From Knoxdaviesia capensis (Eukaryota > Ascomycota > Sordariomycetes > Microascales > Gondwanamycetaceae), in the NCBI GenBank assembly GCA_001510575.1, contig LNGK01000002.1:715984-728133 (forward strand): a stretch of 12,150 nucleotides of DNA, given 5' to 3'. The notes beneath the pieces were generated by a model that saw only the letters and a program-made list of their open reading frames with translations, ran no database searches and had not been told where the DNA came from. Made by a program: the position numbers and the translations under genes. Below, in pieces: positions 1-9,119 of the stretch; positions within the stretch are counted from its first letter, which is position 1; the number at the start of each line of letters is the position of its first letter.

Positions 1-1065
1 GTTAAACCTATTATAGCGTTTATCGAGCCGATAACCGCCCGGTAACTCTAGAGTATAGGTATTACCTTAGTAAACGTCGATAATAAGCTACGGTCCGTTA
101 TAGAATAACTCGTATTTATACTTTTACAGTCGATACCGTAACGTCTAGTCGCCTTTACCGAAAATACGATACGTAGCCTTATCGTTCTATAATATAGTAT
201 AGATATATATTCGGTATACCTTTACGGAGTTAGATAATAGGCGAACGGTTTTAAATAACTATCTTTCGCGAGCTAAATCTTACTAGGAGGCGATAACTTC
301 GTCTATAGTAGGCTCCCGTTCGTATAGCGTAGTAATATAGGTAGCGCTATCGTAGGGCTTAGTACCGAAAAGTAGGTAATATAGGGAAAAGCTACTTATT
401 TATAGTCTATTTAGGTAGATACGTATAGCTTTAGGAATAATTATTAGCTAATCGATATCTTCTCGGTTTTTAGTATTAACGTTAGCTAGATAGCTAGCGA
501 TATACTTAATTTACCCGTTAAAGCGCTTAACTTAGCTATTCGTCCGTAGATAGTATATTATTATATAATACTATTATATAAGGGGGTTATAGTTAGTAAG
601 GAGGGTCTTAAATTTATTAGAGTTAAAGGGGGTATTATTATTAATAATAATCTCGACTAGTAGTCCGAATATTACGTAAATACGTGCTACTAGTAACTTC
701 GTAGTAGCTAAGGTGCTATTACGGGGGTTTATAGCTACTATAGCGTAGCCGGTAACGTACTTAACTACTATTAATAGCTATATCCGTTTACTATTAATAA
801 TAAAATAGCTAGTAAAGTCTATTCCTTAACGTACTAATAGTTATACGGTTAGTATCGGTCGTAGCGATTCTATTACTTCGGGGGGCTTTTATAGTAATTA
901 ATATTCCGTATACCGTCGAATAGCCTTATTCATAGCTAAGATTAAGTTAGGATACTATACTCGTTTAGCTAATAACGTATATAGGGTATTAATACGCGTA
1001 TAGCCTTCTAGCTTATAGACTTTAATAGCTTCTAAAACGGAGGCCTCGTATATTAGTATCTTTAT
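1..1065 (-). pseudogene. Integrase remnant, left copy
   Basis: Retroviral-type integrase, which would have inserted the cDNA into the genome. The Zn-binding domain lies at about 901-1002: the two His positions (979-1002) and the CxxC positions (901-912) are now Tyr codons, reading Y-T-E-Y at the latter. In the catalytic core the first Asp survives (codon 817-819, in G-I-D-F). The second is Asn (640-642) and the Glu position is Lys (526-528, before R-F-N-G). Asn and Lys here are what GAT and GAG become when a preceding T makes a TpG target. The C-terminal domain runs off the window at base 1. The right copy shows the same three core states. Confidence 0.85.
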
Positions 1066-1463
1066 TAGGATACGGTTAATAACGGTATATATTTCGCTAT
1101 AAAAGATAGCGAAATAGTCTTAAACGAAGGTCGAAGGGATATAATAGGGGAGTAGATAGCTATTCTCTAGGTAGTTAATAATATCTTAGATATTATACTA
1201 TCTAAGGTTATCTAACTTCTTAATATTAGGGGCGATTAACGTATCGTTTATAGGTTATTTAGTATTTATAGTATTACTTAGAGGCTATTTAGCGTCGTTT
1301 TACGGTAGTCGCGCTAGTAGACGTATCTTAAATCGTTAGTTCGGTAGTCTAGGGGTCTCGTTATTAGTAGTAGGAAAGGCGTTAGTTAACGTATTATTAT
1401 CGTTCGTTTCGTACCCTTCCTCCTTATTCGTTACGAGCGCTATATCTATACGTAGCCGTAATA

Positions 1464-2745
1464 ACTAATTAGCTAAAATATTAGCTTTACCGGATTAGTA
1501 ATAAATACGTACGCTATAGTATACGATTATATTAAGAAATCGTAATATTCTAGCTAGCTATTCCTACTTAGTAATAAAAAGGCGTAAGGTTTCGTAGTTA
1601 GTAATAATAGTAATCTCGGTAGCCTCTAGCTAGCTCCTCTAATACTATAATAATATAATAACGGTAAGTATTTCTCTTTCCTAAGTACTATATCGCTACT
1701 AGGTCTTTGATAAAACGGCGCTAAAGTACGTAACTAGGCGTAAAACGCTACGTTTATTATTAGAATCGCGCTATAGTTAGAATAACGTAATACTAACGGT
1801 ATAATTAGAAGCGTCGGTCTCGAGTACCGATAGGAGTATATAGTCGTAGTTACGTAGCTCCGGGAGGGAGGCTATAGTATCGCGAATATCGCGCTAGGCT
1901 TATAATAACTCGTTATCTAGCTATACTTATACGCCTTTAAGCTTATCTACTCCGGTATACTTATAGAGTAGACGCGCTTTATATACGAAATAAGGGATAA
2001 AGCGGCGTAAATAGCTAGCGGTATTTAAAAAGCTACGGATCTTAGTAGTAATAGTAAGCGCTAGTCTCTTACGGATAGTAGCTACTTTCTTAGGGTTAGG
2101 ATAAATACTATAGATAGAGATAATTATTCCTAAGAACTTACCTTCTTTAACGAACTATTTATACTTCTTAAGGTTTAATAATAGTCGATAGCGGCTTAAT
2201 TAGCGTAGAATAGCGACTATTCTCTTAGCTAATTCTATTATTATCTTACCCTAAATATAAATATCGTCTAAAAGGCCTATAGTAAAGGTACGTACCGGCT
2301 TAAGGACCTCGTTTATAAAACGCTAGAAGGTTATAGGTACGTTTATAAGGCTAAATAGTATATAAAGCTATTTATATTATCTAAATAGCGTAGAAAACGC
2401 TATCTTTAGTACTACCTCGGGGTCTATAACTATCTACTAGAAGCCGTCTTCTAAGTTAAGAAAGGTATAGAATCGGTATCTAGCGGCTTATTAAAGGGAA
2501 TCCTCGATATTTAGTAGTAGATAAGCTACCTTTTACGTAACTTTATTTAACGTATAGTAGTTAATTACGAAACGGTATCTAGGCTAGTTATTACTAGGGA
2601 GGGGCTTCTTAGGTAGTAATAGTATAGGTACGGATTATAAGGAGTTAATAGCGTATTAAATAATACCGAGTAAGAGTAGTTTATTAGTAAATTCCTTTAT
2701 AATTTTACGTTAGTAGGGGCTATAGCGGCGTAGGGGGAGAGATCT
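1464..2745 (-). pseudogene. Reverse transcriptase - RNase H remnant, left copy
   Basis: Reverse transcriptase followed by RNase H, which copy the element RNA into DNA. RT motif A reads L-N-L-E-D-G-F at about 2440-2460; the catalytic Asp is now Asn (codon 2455-2457) but the GF after it is kept, unlike in the right copy, where Gly is Ser. The YxDD-type box reads G-L-L-D-D-I-Y at about 2257-2280 with both Asp intact. RNase H begins with T-D-A-S at about 1807-1818 and retains its first catalytic Asp (1813-1815), because this copy has ACC-GAC rather than a T before the G. The frame is open through all these motifs apart from TAA/TAG codons. Confidence 0.9.
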
Positions 2746-4186
2746 AGGTTTAGTATTAGCGGTTTTAATATTATACTAAGTACGGGCCTTTACGTCCGGT
2801 CTAGTATCGAAATACTATAGAATAAAGACGAAGGTATTATTATCGAAGGCCTTTTATATAATTATTAGGGCTTCGGTATTTACCTTCTTCTATTAGTTTT
2901 CTATAATAATACGGGTACTACGAATAGCGTCGCGCTTCATACGCTCTTTCGCTAGTAATAGTTACTTCTTATACTTAGGTAATAGCTCTTTATTAAATTC
3001 GATAGTTACTTAGTTAGTATTTACCGTTCTAGGAAACGTTTATCGGGGTAAAGGAGTACTATTATACTATTACTTAGTAAGGTACGTAATAAAGGGAAAC
3101 GATTTAGAGGTAATATAGGAGAGGGTATAGGTATTAGGATCCGTAAGTAAAATGCTATAAATATATATCGATAGAGGTAAAGGGAGGTTCTTATCGTAGA
3201 AAGAGGTAGGATTATCGTAAAAAGAAGTGATATTATCGTAGGAAGAGGTAATATTTATTAGACTAGAATCGGTAGTAGAGGTAGTATAGGTAATAGCGAT
3301 ATTATCTCGTCTCTAGGGAGGGTAGAAATATAGAATAACGGGGGAATCGCGTAGGAGTATAAGCTTTATCGTGTTATTAGCGTTAGTATAACCGAGCTTC
3401 GTAGCTCCGCTTCGGCCGATAGTTAGGTTAGTAGGGTAGGTACCGTTAGTAATAATACCGGCTATTATAGAAATAACCTCGGATAATCTATTAATAGTCG
3501 TTAATTAGAAGGAAATAACGATATCGTTAATAATAGCGAAGCTATTATTACCGCCTAGGCTACTAAGGCGTAGAGGGTTAGCGGATTAGTATAGCGCTAA
3601 ATAACGACGGGCGTACGATTTAGAGATAAATACGCTAGCTATTCTAGTATCGATAAATACTATAAGTAGCGTTTATTAGTTATTCGTTAGTAAACTAGTA
3701 TAGAGGCGGTATCGTTTACGGTGTCTTTCGCGTCGTAGCTATTTTATTAGTATCTTACTAATTAACGTTAATTCCTCTATTAAAGGGATTATAAATAATA
3801 TAGAATAATAAGTAACGTTAGCGAAATAGTTATTATTTACGTCTAAGCCCGTAGCTTCTAAGAGGGGAGATCCTTCGGGAGATAAGTCTTCTTTCTATAT
3901 AGGGTATATACTATAAATAGCGCTTTTCTTATCCCCTCTCTTATTATTCTACTATCCTTTATCTATTATTAGTCTATCTTTATTCCTAGAGGGGTAGGGA
4001 GTAGGGGAACGGTATATCTTTCGGTCTTAAGACGGTTTTCGTAAATAGTTACGGTCGCGGGAGGTATTTCGAGAATAGTTACGAGGCTCGTAAGAATAAC
4101 TACGATTATCTATCGTTTAGCCTCGGTTTATCGTGAAACGCGTATTTTAGCGCGCCTTTTAACGTCGATCGTTATTCTTAATACGT
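2746..4186 (-). pseudogene. Protease and PR-RT linker remnant, left copy
   Basis: A retropepsin-type aspartic protease followed by a long linker before reverse transcriptase. The active site reads D-T-R (3643-3651): the third residue is Arg where the family has Gly, as expected if GGA after a T became AGA. The linker (about 2746-3600) includes the 21-bp tandem repeat at 3191-3253, here three units encoding serine-, tyrosine- and aspartate-containing heptapeptides. One of the few surviving ATG codons of the element (read on minus at 2938-2940) lies here and is kept in both copies. Domain limits are approximate because the linker is poorly conserved between families. Confidence 0.75.
3191..3253 (-). 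repeat. 21-bp tandem repeat, three units (left copy)
   Basis: Units start at 3191, 3212 and 3233, each beginning TTATCGTA on the plus strand, period exactly 21 bp. They lie in frame within the protease-RT linker and encode a heptapeptide containing S/F-Y-D-N/K. The units differ by a few transitions. One unit fewer in the right copy accounts for the 21-bp difference in arm length. Confidence 0.92.
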
Positions 4187-4678
4187 AGCTCCGTATATTC
4201 GCAAACCTAATAACCTATCTTTCTATATCGGAAACACGTAGATTTATCTCTATCTTTATCTTACGTAATATAATTAAGTACTTCTTTACGGGTTCTAAAT
4301 TATAGCGTTTCTCCTTCCTCCTCGGTCTTTAGCGCGGTATTTAGCTAAGCGGCGTATAATTATCTAGTCTTTAATAGGTAGTAGGTAGTATTAACTATAG
4401 TACGGATACTAGAATCGGGGGTTATACCCTACTATATCTTATACTATAAGTCTATAATATTATAGCGTAGAATATCCTCTACTATACGTCGAATATAATA
4501 CGTTTTAAGTAAGTTATTAGTAGAATTCTATATTATTTTAGCTAAAAGCTCGATAGCTTTATATTTAGACTTATTCTAATAATTAAACGCGAGAGCTATA
4601 AATACGCGCGAAGGGGTAGATATTAGTATGCGACTAAAGATAAATATTAGTATAGATTCTACTAGTATAGGCTATAGT
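4187..4678 (-). pseudogene. gag C-terminal part with zinc knuckle, left copy
   Basis: The end of the nucleocapsid portion of gag, which packages element RNA. The CCHC zinc knuckle lies at 4195-4236. Its first Cys codon is still TGT here, whereas in the right copy it is TAT. The second Cys, the His and the last Cys positions are now Tyr codons in both copies. Upstream, the coding match with the right copy continues to about 4678 and then ends abruptly, leaving about 140 codons before the knuckle. The rest of gag is absent from this side. Confidence 0.85.
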
Positions 4679-4812
4679 TATAGATCCCTAATAGGTTAGA
4701 GTATATTATAATTACGTATAAACGTATACTAATATACGTGGATACTACCTAGCGGTAAGTATTTAGGTATATATCTATATATATATAAATGCCTTAAAGA
4801 GCTAGTAAAAGA

Positions 4813-4848
4813 CCTATAAAAGGTAGATATCTACTGCGCTTTTATAGG
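4813..4848. repeat. Hairpin with a nested palindrome
   Basis: Perfect 10-bp arms CCTATAAAAG (4813-4822) and CTTTTATAGG (4839-4848) enclose a perfect 12-bp palindrome GTAGATATCTAC (4823-4834) and TGCG. The structure is seen directly. Function is unknown. Confidence 0.8.
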
Positions 4849-4956
4849 AAATATCTTAAGATAGAAAAAATTTAAGCTTCCCTTTATATATATTTCTCTA
4901 TACGTACCTTATAATTATAACTTATTTATTAGTCCTTTAGACTATATATCTAGGAA

Positions 4957-4980
4957 TTATAAAAAATTAATTTTTTATAA
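4957..4980. repeat. 24-bp perfect palindrome
   Basis: The half-site TTATAAAAAATT (4957-4968) is followed directly by its reverse complement (4969-4980). It has no G or C. It may be a junction of two inverted ends or simply low-complexity AT sequence. Confidence 0.8.
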
Positions 4981-5054
4981 GCGTAATACTTATACTATTA
5001 ATCTCTTATTAACCTTCTTTTAAAGCCTAACTATCGTAATCGACTACCTTTCCT

Positions 5055-5071
5055 CTAGGTTCGAGTCCTAA
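5055..5071 (+). other. tRNA T-arm / B-box-like motif 1
   Basis: CTAGG-TTCGAGT-CCTAA has the 5/7/5 form of a tRNA T arm, and GGTTCGAGTCC matches the RNA polymerase III B-box consensus. One stem pair is a C:A mismatch, as a G-to-A change would give. I could not find a matching acceptor stem, D arm or A box upstream, so this is not called as a tRNA gene. It may be a remnant of a tRNA gene or a tRNA-derived SINE. Confidence 0.4.
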
Positions 5072-5102
5072 TTAATACGTAATCGATTGATATTTCGACT
5101 TT

Positions 5103-5330
5103 CCTTTCTTTTAATTTAGAATTTACCTCCGCTGATAGCTTTATTACTTTCCGCCGTAGTAAACTACGAATTACCCTTCTTTTATAAAAAAACCCCTTCT
5201 ATTTAACCTCCTTTTAGTAACGAAAGCACGTTAAATAAATATCTTTTATTTTCCTTCTTTTAATTCCGTCCTTACTAAACTAATAGCTAATTAACTACTA
5301 TTACTCTAGTAAAATACCGAATTACCCTAC
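5103..5330. repeat. Diverged direct duplication, offset about 150 bp
   Basis: Three landmarks recur in the same order at nearly constant offset: TTTTAATT (5109 and 5258), ATAGCT (5135 and 5283) and GAATTACCCT (5168 and 5319), offsets 149, 148 and 151. A CCTTCTTTTA-like motif occurs at 5013, 5103, 5175 and 5253. Between landmarks similarity is poor, so this is either an old duplication or partly chance. Confidence 0.45.
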
Positions 5331-5397
5331 CTTTACTAACGTTTTATACGCCTCCCGCGTACCTTTCTTATACCTCCTAAGCTATCGGATACTACTA

Positions 5398-5414
5398 ATA
5401 GGTTCGAGTCCTAT
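5398..5414 (+). other. tRNA T-arm / B-box-like motif 2
   Basis: ATAGG-TTCGAGT-CCTAT forms a perfect five-pair T stem with a canonical loop. It shares 15 bases (TAGGTTCGAGTCCTA) with motif 1, 343 bp upstream. A candidate acceptor half TACTAAA follows, with a six-of-seven complement at 5305-5311, but the spacing (118 nt) and the missing A box do not make a convincing tRNA. Confidence 0.4.
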
Positions 5415-5447
5415 TACTAAATATTTAATAGCTAATCCCTCTATTTT

Positions 5448-5508
5448 TATTTATTTCTATAACTTTTCCTTTATTTTACGACTTTACCTATTTATTTCTA
5501 TAACTTTT
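5448..5508 (+). repeat. 20-bp direct repeat, offset 41 bp
   Basis: An identical 20-base T-rich stretch, starting TATTTATTTC and ending AACTTTT, occurs at 5448-5467 and 5489-5508. A degraded third copy may begin near 5513. It lies inside the pyrimidine-rich tract. Confidence 0.8.
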
Positions 5509-5939
5509 TCTAGTTATTTCTAAGACTCCTACTATTCCGATAACTAATATCTTAATATTTCTACTATCTTCGATTATTTTCTACTACCTCCGTTTACGGA
5601 CTTCCTTTATTACCTATTCTCCTATTCTATTTAATTCTAATTACTAATCCGCCTCTTATTCTAAGACTAACCCGCTTTTATACCCCCTTTATACCCCGTT
5701 TATATACTAATAATCTTATTTCTTATTTTACTAGCCCTATTTCTTTTCTAATAGTTATCCTTTCTACCGCTCTTTTCCCCTATTATTAACCCTATAAATC
5801 TAAACTATCTAACTATTTATAACTATTACGCTCTAGTTTTCCCTATTTATTCCCTTTCGCTCCTACTTACTATCGGTTTATATCCCTAACCCCCTATTTC
5901 CTAGCGAGCCTAGACCGCTAATATCCGTTTTTACGCTAA

Positions 5940-7700
5940 ATATCGGATAAAGAATAATGTATTCTACGTAAAAGAGATAAAAGTATTACCTATAACCTTA
6001 AAGCCTTAAGTAAGGTAAGCGCTATAACTAACTTATAAACTAGTAAGTTACTAGTTAAAGAGCTATAACCCCCTACGGAAGTAACCCCTATTACGTATAA
6101 TCATCGGATAATAATAAGATAAGGGAAAGGAAAAGCTATAGATAACGGGATAAATATTCTACTAGTATAGCCGGTAAGTAGTCCACCGCCTTAATATACC
6201 GAGTCTATTACGATCGAGGAATTAAAGTAAATAATAAAAGCGCTACTTACGGACCGTATAGAGTCTAGCTTTAATAGATAAGCGAGAGAGAAAGAGCGTA
6301 CCGATAATATAAATACCGTTATTAGCACGATAATAGAAAAGCTTCTAGAAAAGCTAATAGACGCTATAAGCCGTAGTAACTTACTAGCTATAGCTATAGC
6401 TACCTTATCCTCTTTTCCTACTCCCTCGCTATTATTAGCTAGTCTATAAATAATAAGACTACTATTACCTACCGACCTAAGTAGAAAGAGCCCCCTTTCT
6501 AGCGTAACTATAGCTAATAACCCGTTATTACTTATAACTAGCGTCTAACCGATAAGAAACTAGCCCTCGGTACTATATATTATATTATAAATACCGAGAG
6601 GTATAGGTAATACGGTTCTAGAAGGATAATAAGGTTATATATATAGATAAAGAATATACGATAGTAATATATTTCTAATATTTCCTATACTATCCTAGTA
6701 AATACCCTTATAAACGATAACCCTTAAAGTAATATTTTAAGCGAAACTATATCTAGGACCTAATAATAAACCGTTTACTAATATTAGTATTAACGGCTTT
6801 ATACTACTATTATAACTTACTATTAAAGGACGATTCCTAGGCCCTCGTTTAGTAAATAGGAATTTAGCTATTAAAGGTAATCTAATAAAGTAAAATATAC
6901 CTTTAATAAACGATAAGTACGCTATTAGGTAGTATTAATACCTCTAAGTAACGTTCCTAAAGCTAATACTCCTATCGGATATTAGTAATAGAGAAGATCG
7001 TAAGAAAAACGGTAAAAAAGCTATTAGTTAGCTATAAAGCGATTACTTAAGTAAGGTAGACTATATAGTTATAGTATAATTAGTACGTATTTAGACCTAC
7101 TTATATAAATCTATAATTCTATATACGTATTAGACGTCTCGAATACTACTAGTAATTAGAGGCGAATTTATACCCCTTTAGTATTTTATTCGATAGTATA
7201 CCGATATACCGTAGCCTATACTAGTAGAATCTATACTAATATTTATCTCTAATCGCATACTAATATCTACCCCTTCGCGCGTATTTATAGCTCTCGCGTT
7301 TAATTATTAGAATAAGTCTAAATATAAAGCTATCGAGCTTTTAGCTAAAATAATATAGAATTCTACTAATAACTTACTCGAAACGTATTATATTCGACGT
7401 ATAGTAGAGGATATTCTACGCTATAATATTATAGACTTATAGTATAAGATATAATAGGATATAACCCCCGATTCTAGTATCTATACTATAGTTAATACTA
7501 CCTACTACCTATTAAAGACTAGATAATTATACGCTACTTAACTAAATACCGCGCTAAAGACTAAGGAGGAAGGAGAAACGCTATAATTTAGAAACCGTAA
7601 AGAAGCACTTAATTATATTACGTAGGATAAAGATAGAGATAAATCCACGTATTTCCGATACGGAAAAATAGGTTATTAAGTTCGCGAATATACGGAGCTA
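5940..7700 (+). pseudogene. gag remnant with zinc knuckle, right copy
   Basis: Structural polyprotein of the element (capsid plus nucleocapsid). Frame 0 gives about 580 residues of coding-like sequence. It is Lys/Glu-rich near 6240-6360, Ser/Pro-rich near 6400-6500 and capsid-like and hydrophobic near 6740-7200. It ends with a CCHC knuckle at 7650-7691 reading Y-F-R-Y-G-K-I-G-Y and later R-E-Y. The Tyr codons TAT/TAC and TAT are what TGT/TGC and CAT give after RIP, so C-x2-C-x4-H-x4-C spacing is preserved. The downstream R-E plus last Cys position is typical of retroelement knuckles. The true start is not determinable; an ATG at 5957-5959 is in another frame. Bases 5940-7207 have no counterpart in the left copy. 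Confidence 0.8.
6038..6056. repeat. Short inverted repeat within gag
   Basis: Nine-base perfect arms AACTAGTAA and TTACTAGTT are separated by one G. Small palindromes built from TA and CTAG are common in RIP-mutated DNA, so this is recorded only as structure. Confidence 0.6.
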
Positions 7701-9119
7701 CGTACTAAGAATAACGATCGATATTAAAAGGCGCGTTAGAATACGCGTTTCACGATAAACCGAAGCTAAACGATAGATAATCGTAGTTATTCCCATAAGC
7801 CTCGTAACTATTCTCGAAATACCTCCCGCGACTATAACTATTTATAAAGACCGTCTTATAACCGAAAGATATACTATTCCCCTACTCCCTACCCCTCTAA
7901 GAATAAAGATAGACTAATAACGGATAAAAGATAGCGGAATAATAGGAGAGGGGATAAGAAGCCCGCTATTTATAGTATATATCCTATATAGAAAAAAGAC
8001 TTATCTCCTAAAGGATCTCCCCTCTTAGAAGCTACGGGCTTAGACGTAGATAATAACTATTTCGCTAACGTTACCTACTATTCTATACTATTTATAATCC
8101 CTTCGGTAGAGGAATTAACGTTAATTAGTAAGATACTAATAAAATAGCTACGACGCGAAGGATACCGTAAACGATACCGCCTCTATACCGGTTTACTAAC
8201 GAATAACTAATAAACGCCGCTTATAGTATTTATCGATACTAGAATAGCTAGCGTATTTATCTCTAAATCGTACGCCTATCGTTATTTAGCGCTATACCGA
8301 TCCGCTAACCCTCTACGCCTTAGTAGCCTAGGTAGTAATAGTAGCTTCGCTATTATTAACGATATCGTTATTTCCTTCCAATTAACGACTATTAAGGGAC
8401 TATCCGAAGTTATTTCTATAGTAGCCGGTATTATTACCGATAGTACCTATCCTACTAACCTAACTATTAGCTAAAGCGGAGTTACGAAGCTTAGTTATAC
8501 TAACGCTAATAATACGATAAAGCTTATACTCCTACGCGATTCCCCCGTTATTCTATATTTCCACCCTCCCTAGAGACGAGATAATATCGCTATTACTTAT
8601 ACTACCTCTACTACCGATTCTAGTCCGATAAATATTACTTCTTCCTACGATAATATTACCCCTTTTCACGATAAGAACCTCCCTTTACCTCTATCGATAT
8701 ATATTTATAGTATTTCACCCGCGGACCCTAATACCTATACCCTCTCCTATATTACCTCCGAATCGTTTCCCTTTATTATATACCTCGCTAAGTAATAGTA
8801 TAATAGTACTCCTTTACCTTAATAAACGTTTCCTAGAACGGTAAATACCGATTAAGTAACTATTAAATTTAACGAAGAACTATTACCTAAGTATAAGAAG
8901 TAACTATTACTTACGAAAGAACGTATGAAGCGCGACGCTATTCGCGGTACCCGTATTATTATAGAAAACTAATAGAAGAAGGTAAATACCGAAGCCCTAA
9001 TAATTATATAAAAGGCCTTTAATAATAATACCTTCGTCTTTATTCTACGGTATTTCGATACTAGACTAGACGTAAAGGCCCGTACTTAGTATAATATTAA
9101 GACCGCTAATACTAAACCT
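7701..9119 (+). pseudogene. Protease and PR-RT linker remnant, right copy
   Basis: Continues in the same frame as gag with no -1 or +1 shift. A basic, Arg/Ser/Asn-rich stretch follows the knuckle. The retropepsin active site lies at 8235-8243 and reads V-F-I-D-T-R, then A-S; Arg stands where Gly is expected. A linker of about 290 codons then leads to RT. It holds two heptapeptide units (8633-8674) against three in the left copy, and an in-frame ATG at 8925-8927, the only TpG left in this arm. The knuckle-to-protease distance of about 180 codons is fairly long for the family. Confidence 0.75.
8633..8674 (+). repeat. 21-bp tandem repeat, two units (right copy)
   Basis: Counterpart of 3191-3253 with only two units. 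They read in frame as I-T-S-S-Y-D-N and I-T-P-F-H-D-K. The His codon CAC at 8667 is a surviving CpA; the equivalent left unit has TAC. Confidence 0.9.

Larger units (their letters stand above)
1..4678 (-). mobile_element. RIP-degraded Ty3/gypsy retrotransposon, left copy (partial)
   Basis: A minus-strand LTR-retrotransposon remnant. From right to left it carries a gag zinc knuckle, retropepsin, reverse transcriptase, RNase H and integrase; the order with integrase last marks Ty3/gypsy rather than Ty1/copia. The window edge cuts it inside the C-terminal part of integrase. At the gag side its match to the right copy stops at about 4678, in the middle of gag, and is followed by unrelated sequence, so it is truncated or rearranged there. 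Codons of the recognised motifs (ending at 4236, 3651, 2457, 2268, 1815, 819, 642 and 528) all lie in one minus-strand frame, so there is no net frameshift. No LTR is visible. It is interrupted by many TAA/TAG codons and cannot be translated. Confidence 0.9.
1..4678. repeat. Inverted repeat, left arm (partner 7208-11864)
   Basis: Base 1 of the window pairs with 11864 of the reverse-complemented right arm, and base 4678 with 7208. For left positions up to about 3190 the two coordinates sum to 11865. For left positions above about 3233 they sum to 11886. I checked this at the integrase, RNase H, RT, protease and zinc-knuckle motifs. The stretches aligned by eye are about 90% identical and nearly all differences are transitions. 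The arm is really longer than shown, because the window begins inside it. Confidence 0.95.
4679..5012. other. AT-rich spacer next to the left element end
   Basis: Follows the abrupt end of homology to gag. I see no coding frame, LTR end or target-site duplication. It contains a hairpin (4813-4848), a 24-bp palindrome (4957-4980), an AT run at about 4770-4788 and a small stem of seven pairs (4722-4739, loop CTAA). Three TpG remain in about 100 bp (4739, 4790, 4835), a slightly higher survival than elsewhere. Origin unknown; possibly a fragment of another transposon. Confidence 0.5.
5250..5940 (+). other. Pyrimidine-rich leader upstream of gag, right copy
   Basis: The plus strand is strongly C+T-rich for nearly 700 bp, then changes sharply at about 5945 to a purine-rich, gag-coding strand. 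Its place just 5' of gag fits an untranslated leader or part of the 5' LTR. No LTR could be defined, since I found no matching direct repeat at 11973-12150 and no primer-binding site. I see no gene in it. Confidence 0.45.

Noticed and set aside
3191..3253. CRISPR-like array
   Set aside because: The units are contiguous 21-bp in-frame repeats without spacers, inside a retrotransposon polyprotein.
3516..3529. 14-bp palindrome TAACGATATCGTTA, also at 8357-8370
   Set aside because: It lies in the same coding position of both copies downstream of the protease motif, so it is inherited coding sequence and not a separate site.
5055..5071. Primer-binding site for the minus-strand element
   Set aside because: A PBS pairs with the last 18 or so tRNA bases including CCA; here the match is to the T arm with no CCA-complement end, and no LTR abuts it.
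5305..5422. Complete tRNA gene ending at T-arm motif 2
   Set aside because: The acceptor pairing is only six of seven, the length of 118 nt would need an intron, and no A box or anticodon arm could be placed.
5793..5798. TATAAA as an LTR promoter
   Set aside because: TA-rich boxes are expected by chance everywhere in RIP-mutated DNA, and no LTR frame supports it.
5957..5959. ATG as the gag start codon
   Set aside because: It is not in the frame of gag-pol, and its own frame meets a TAA within a few codons.
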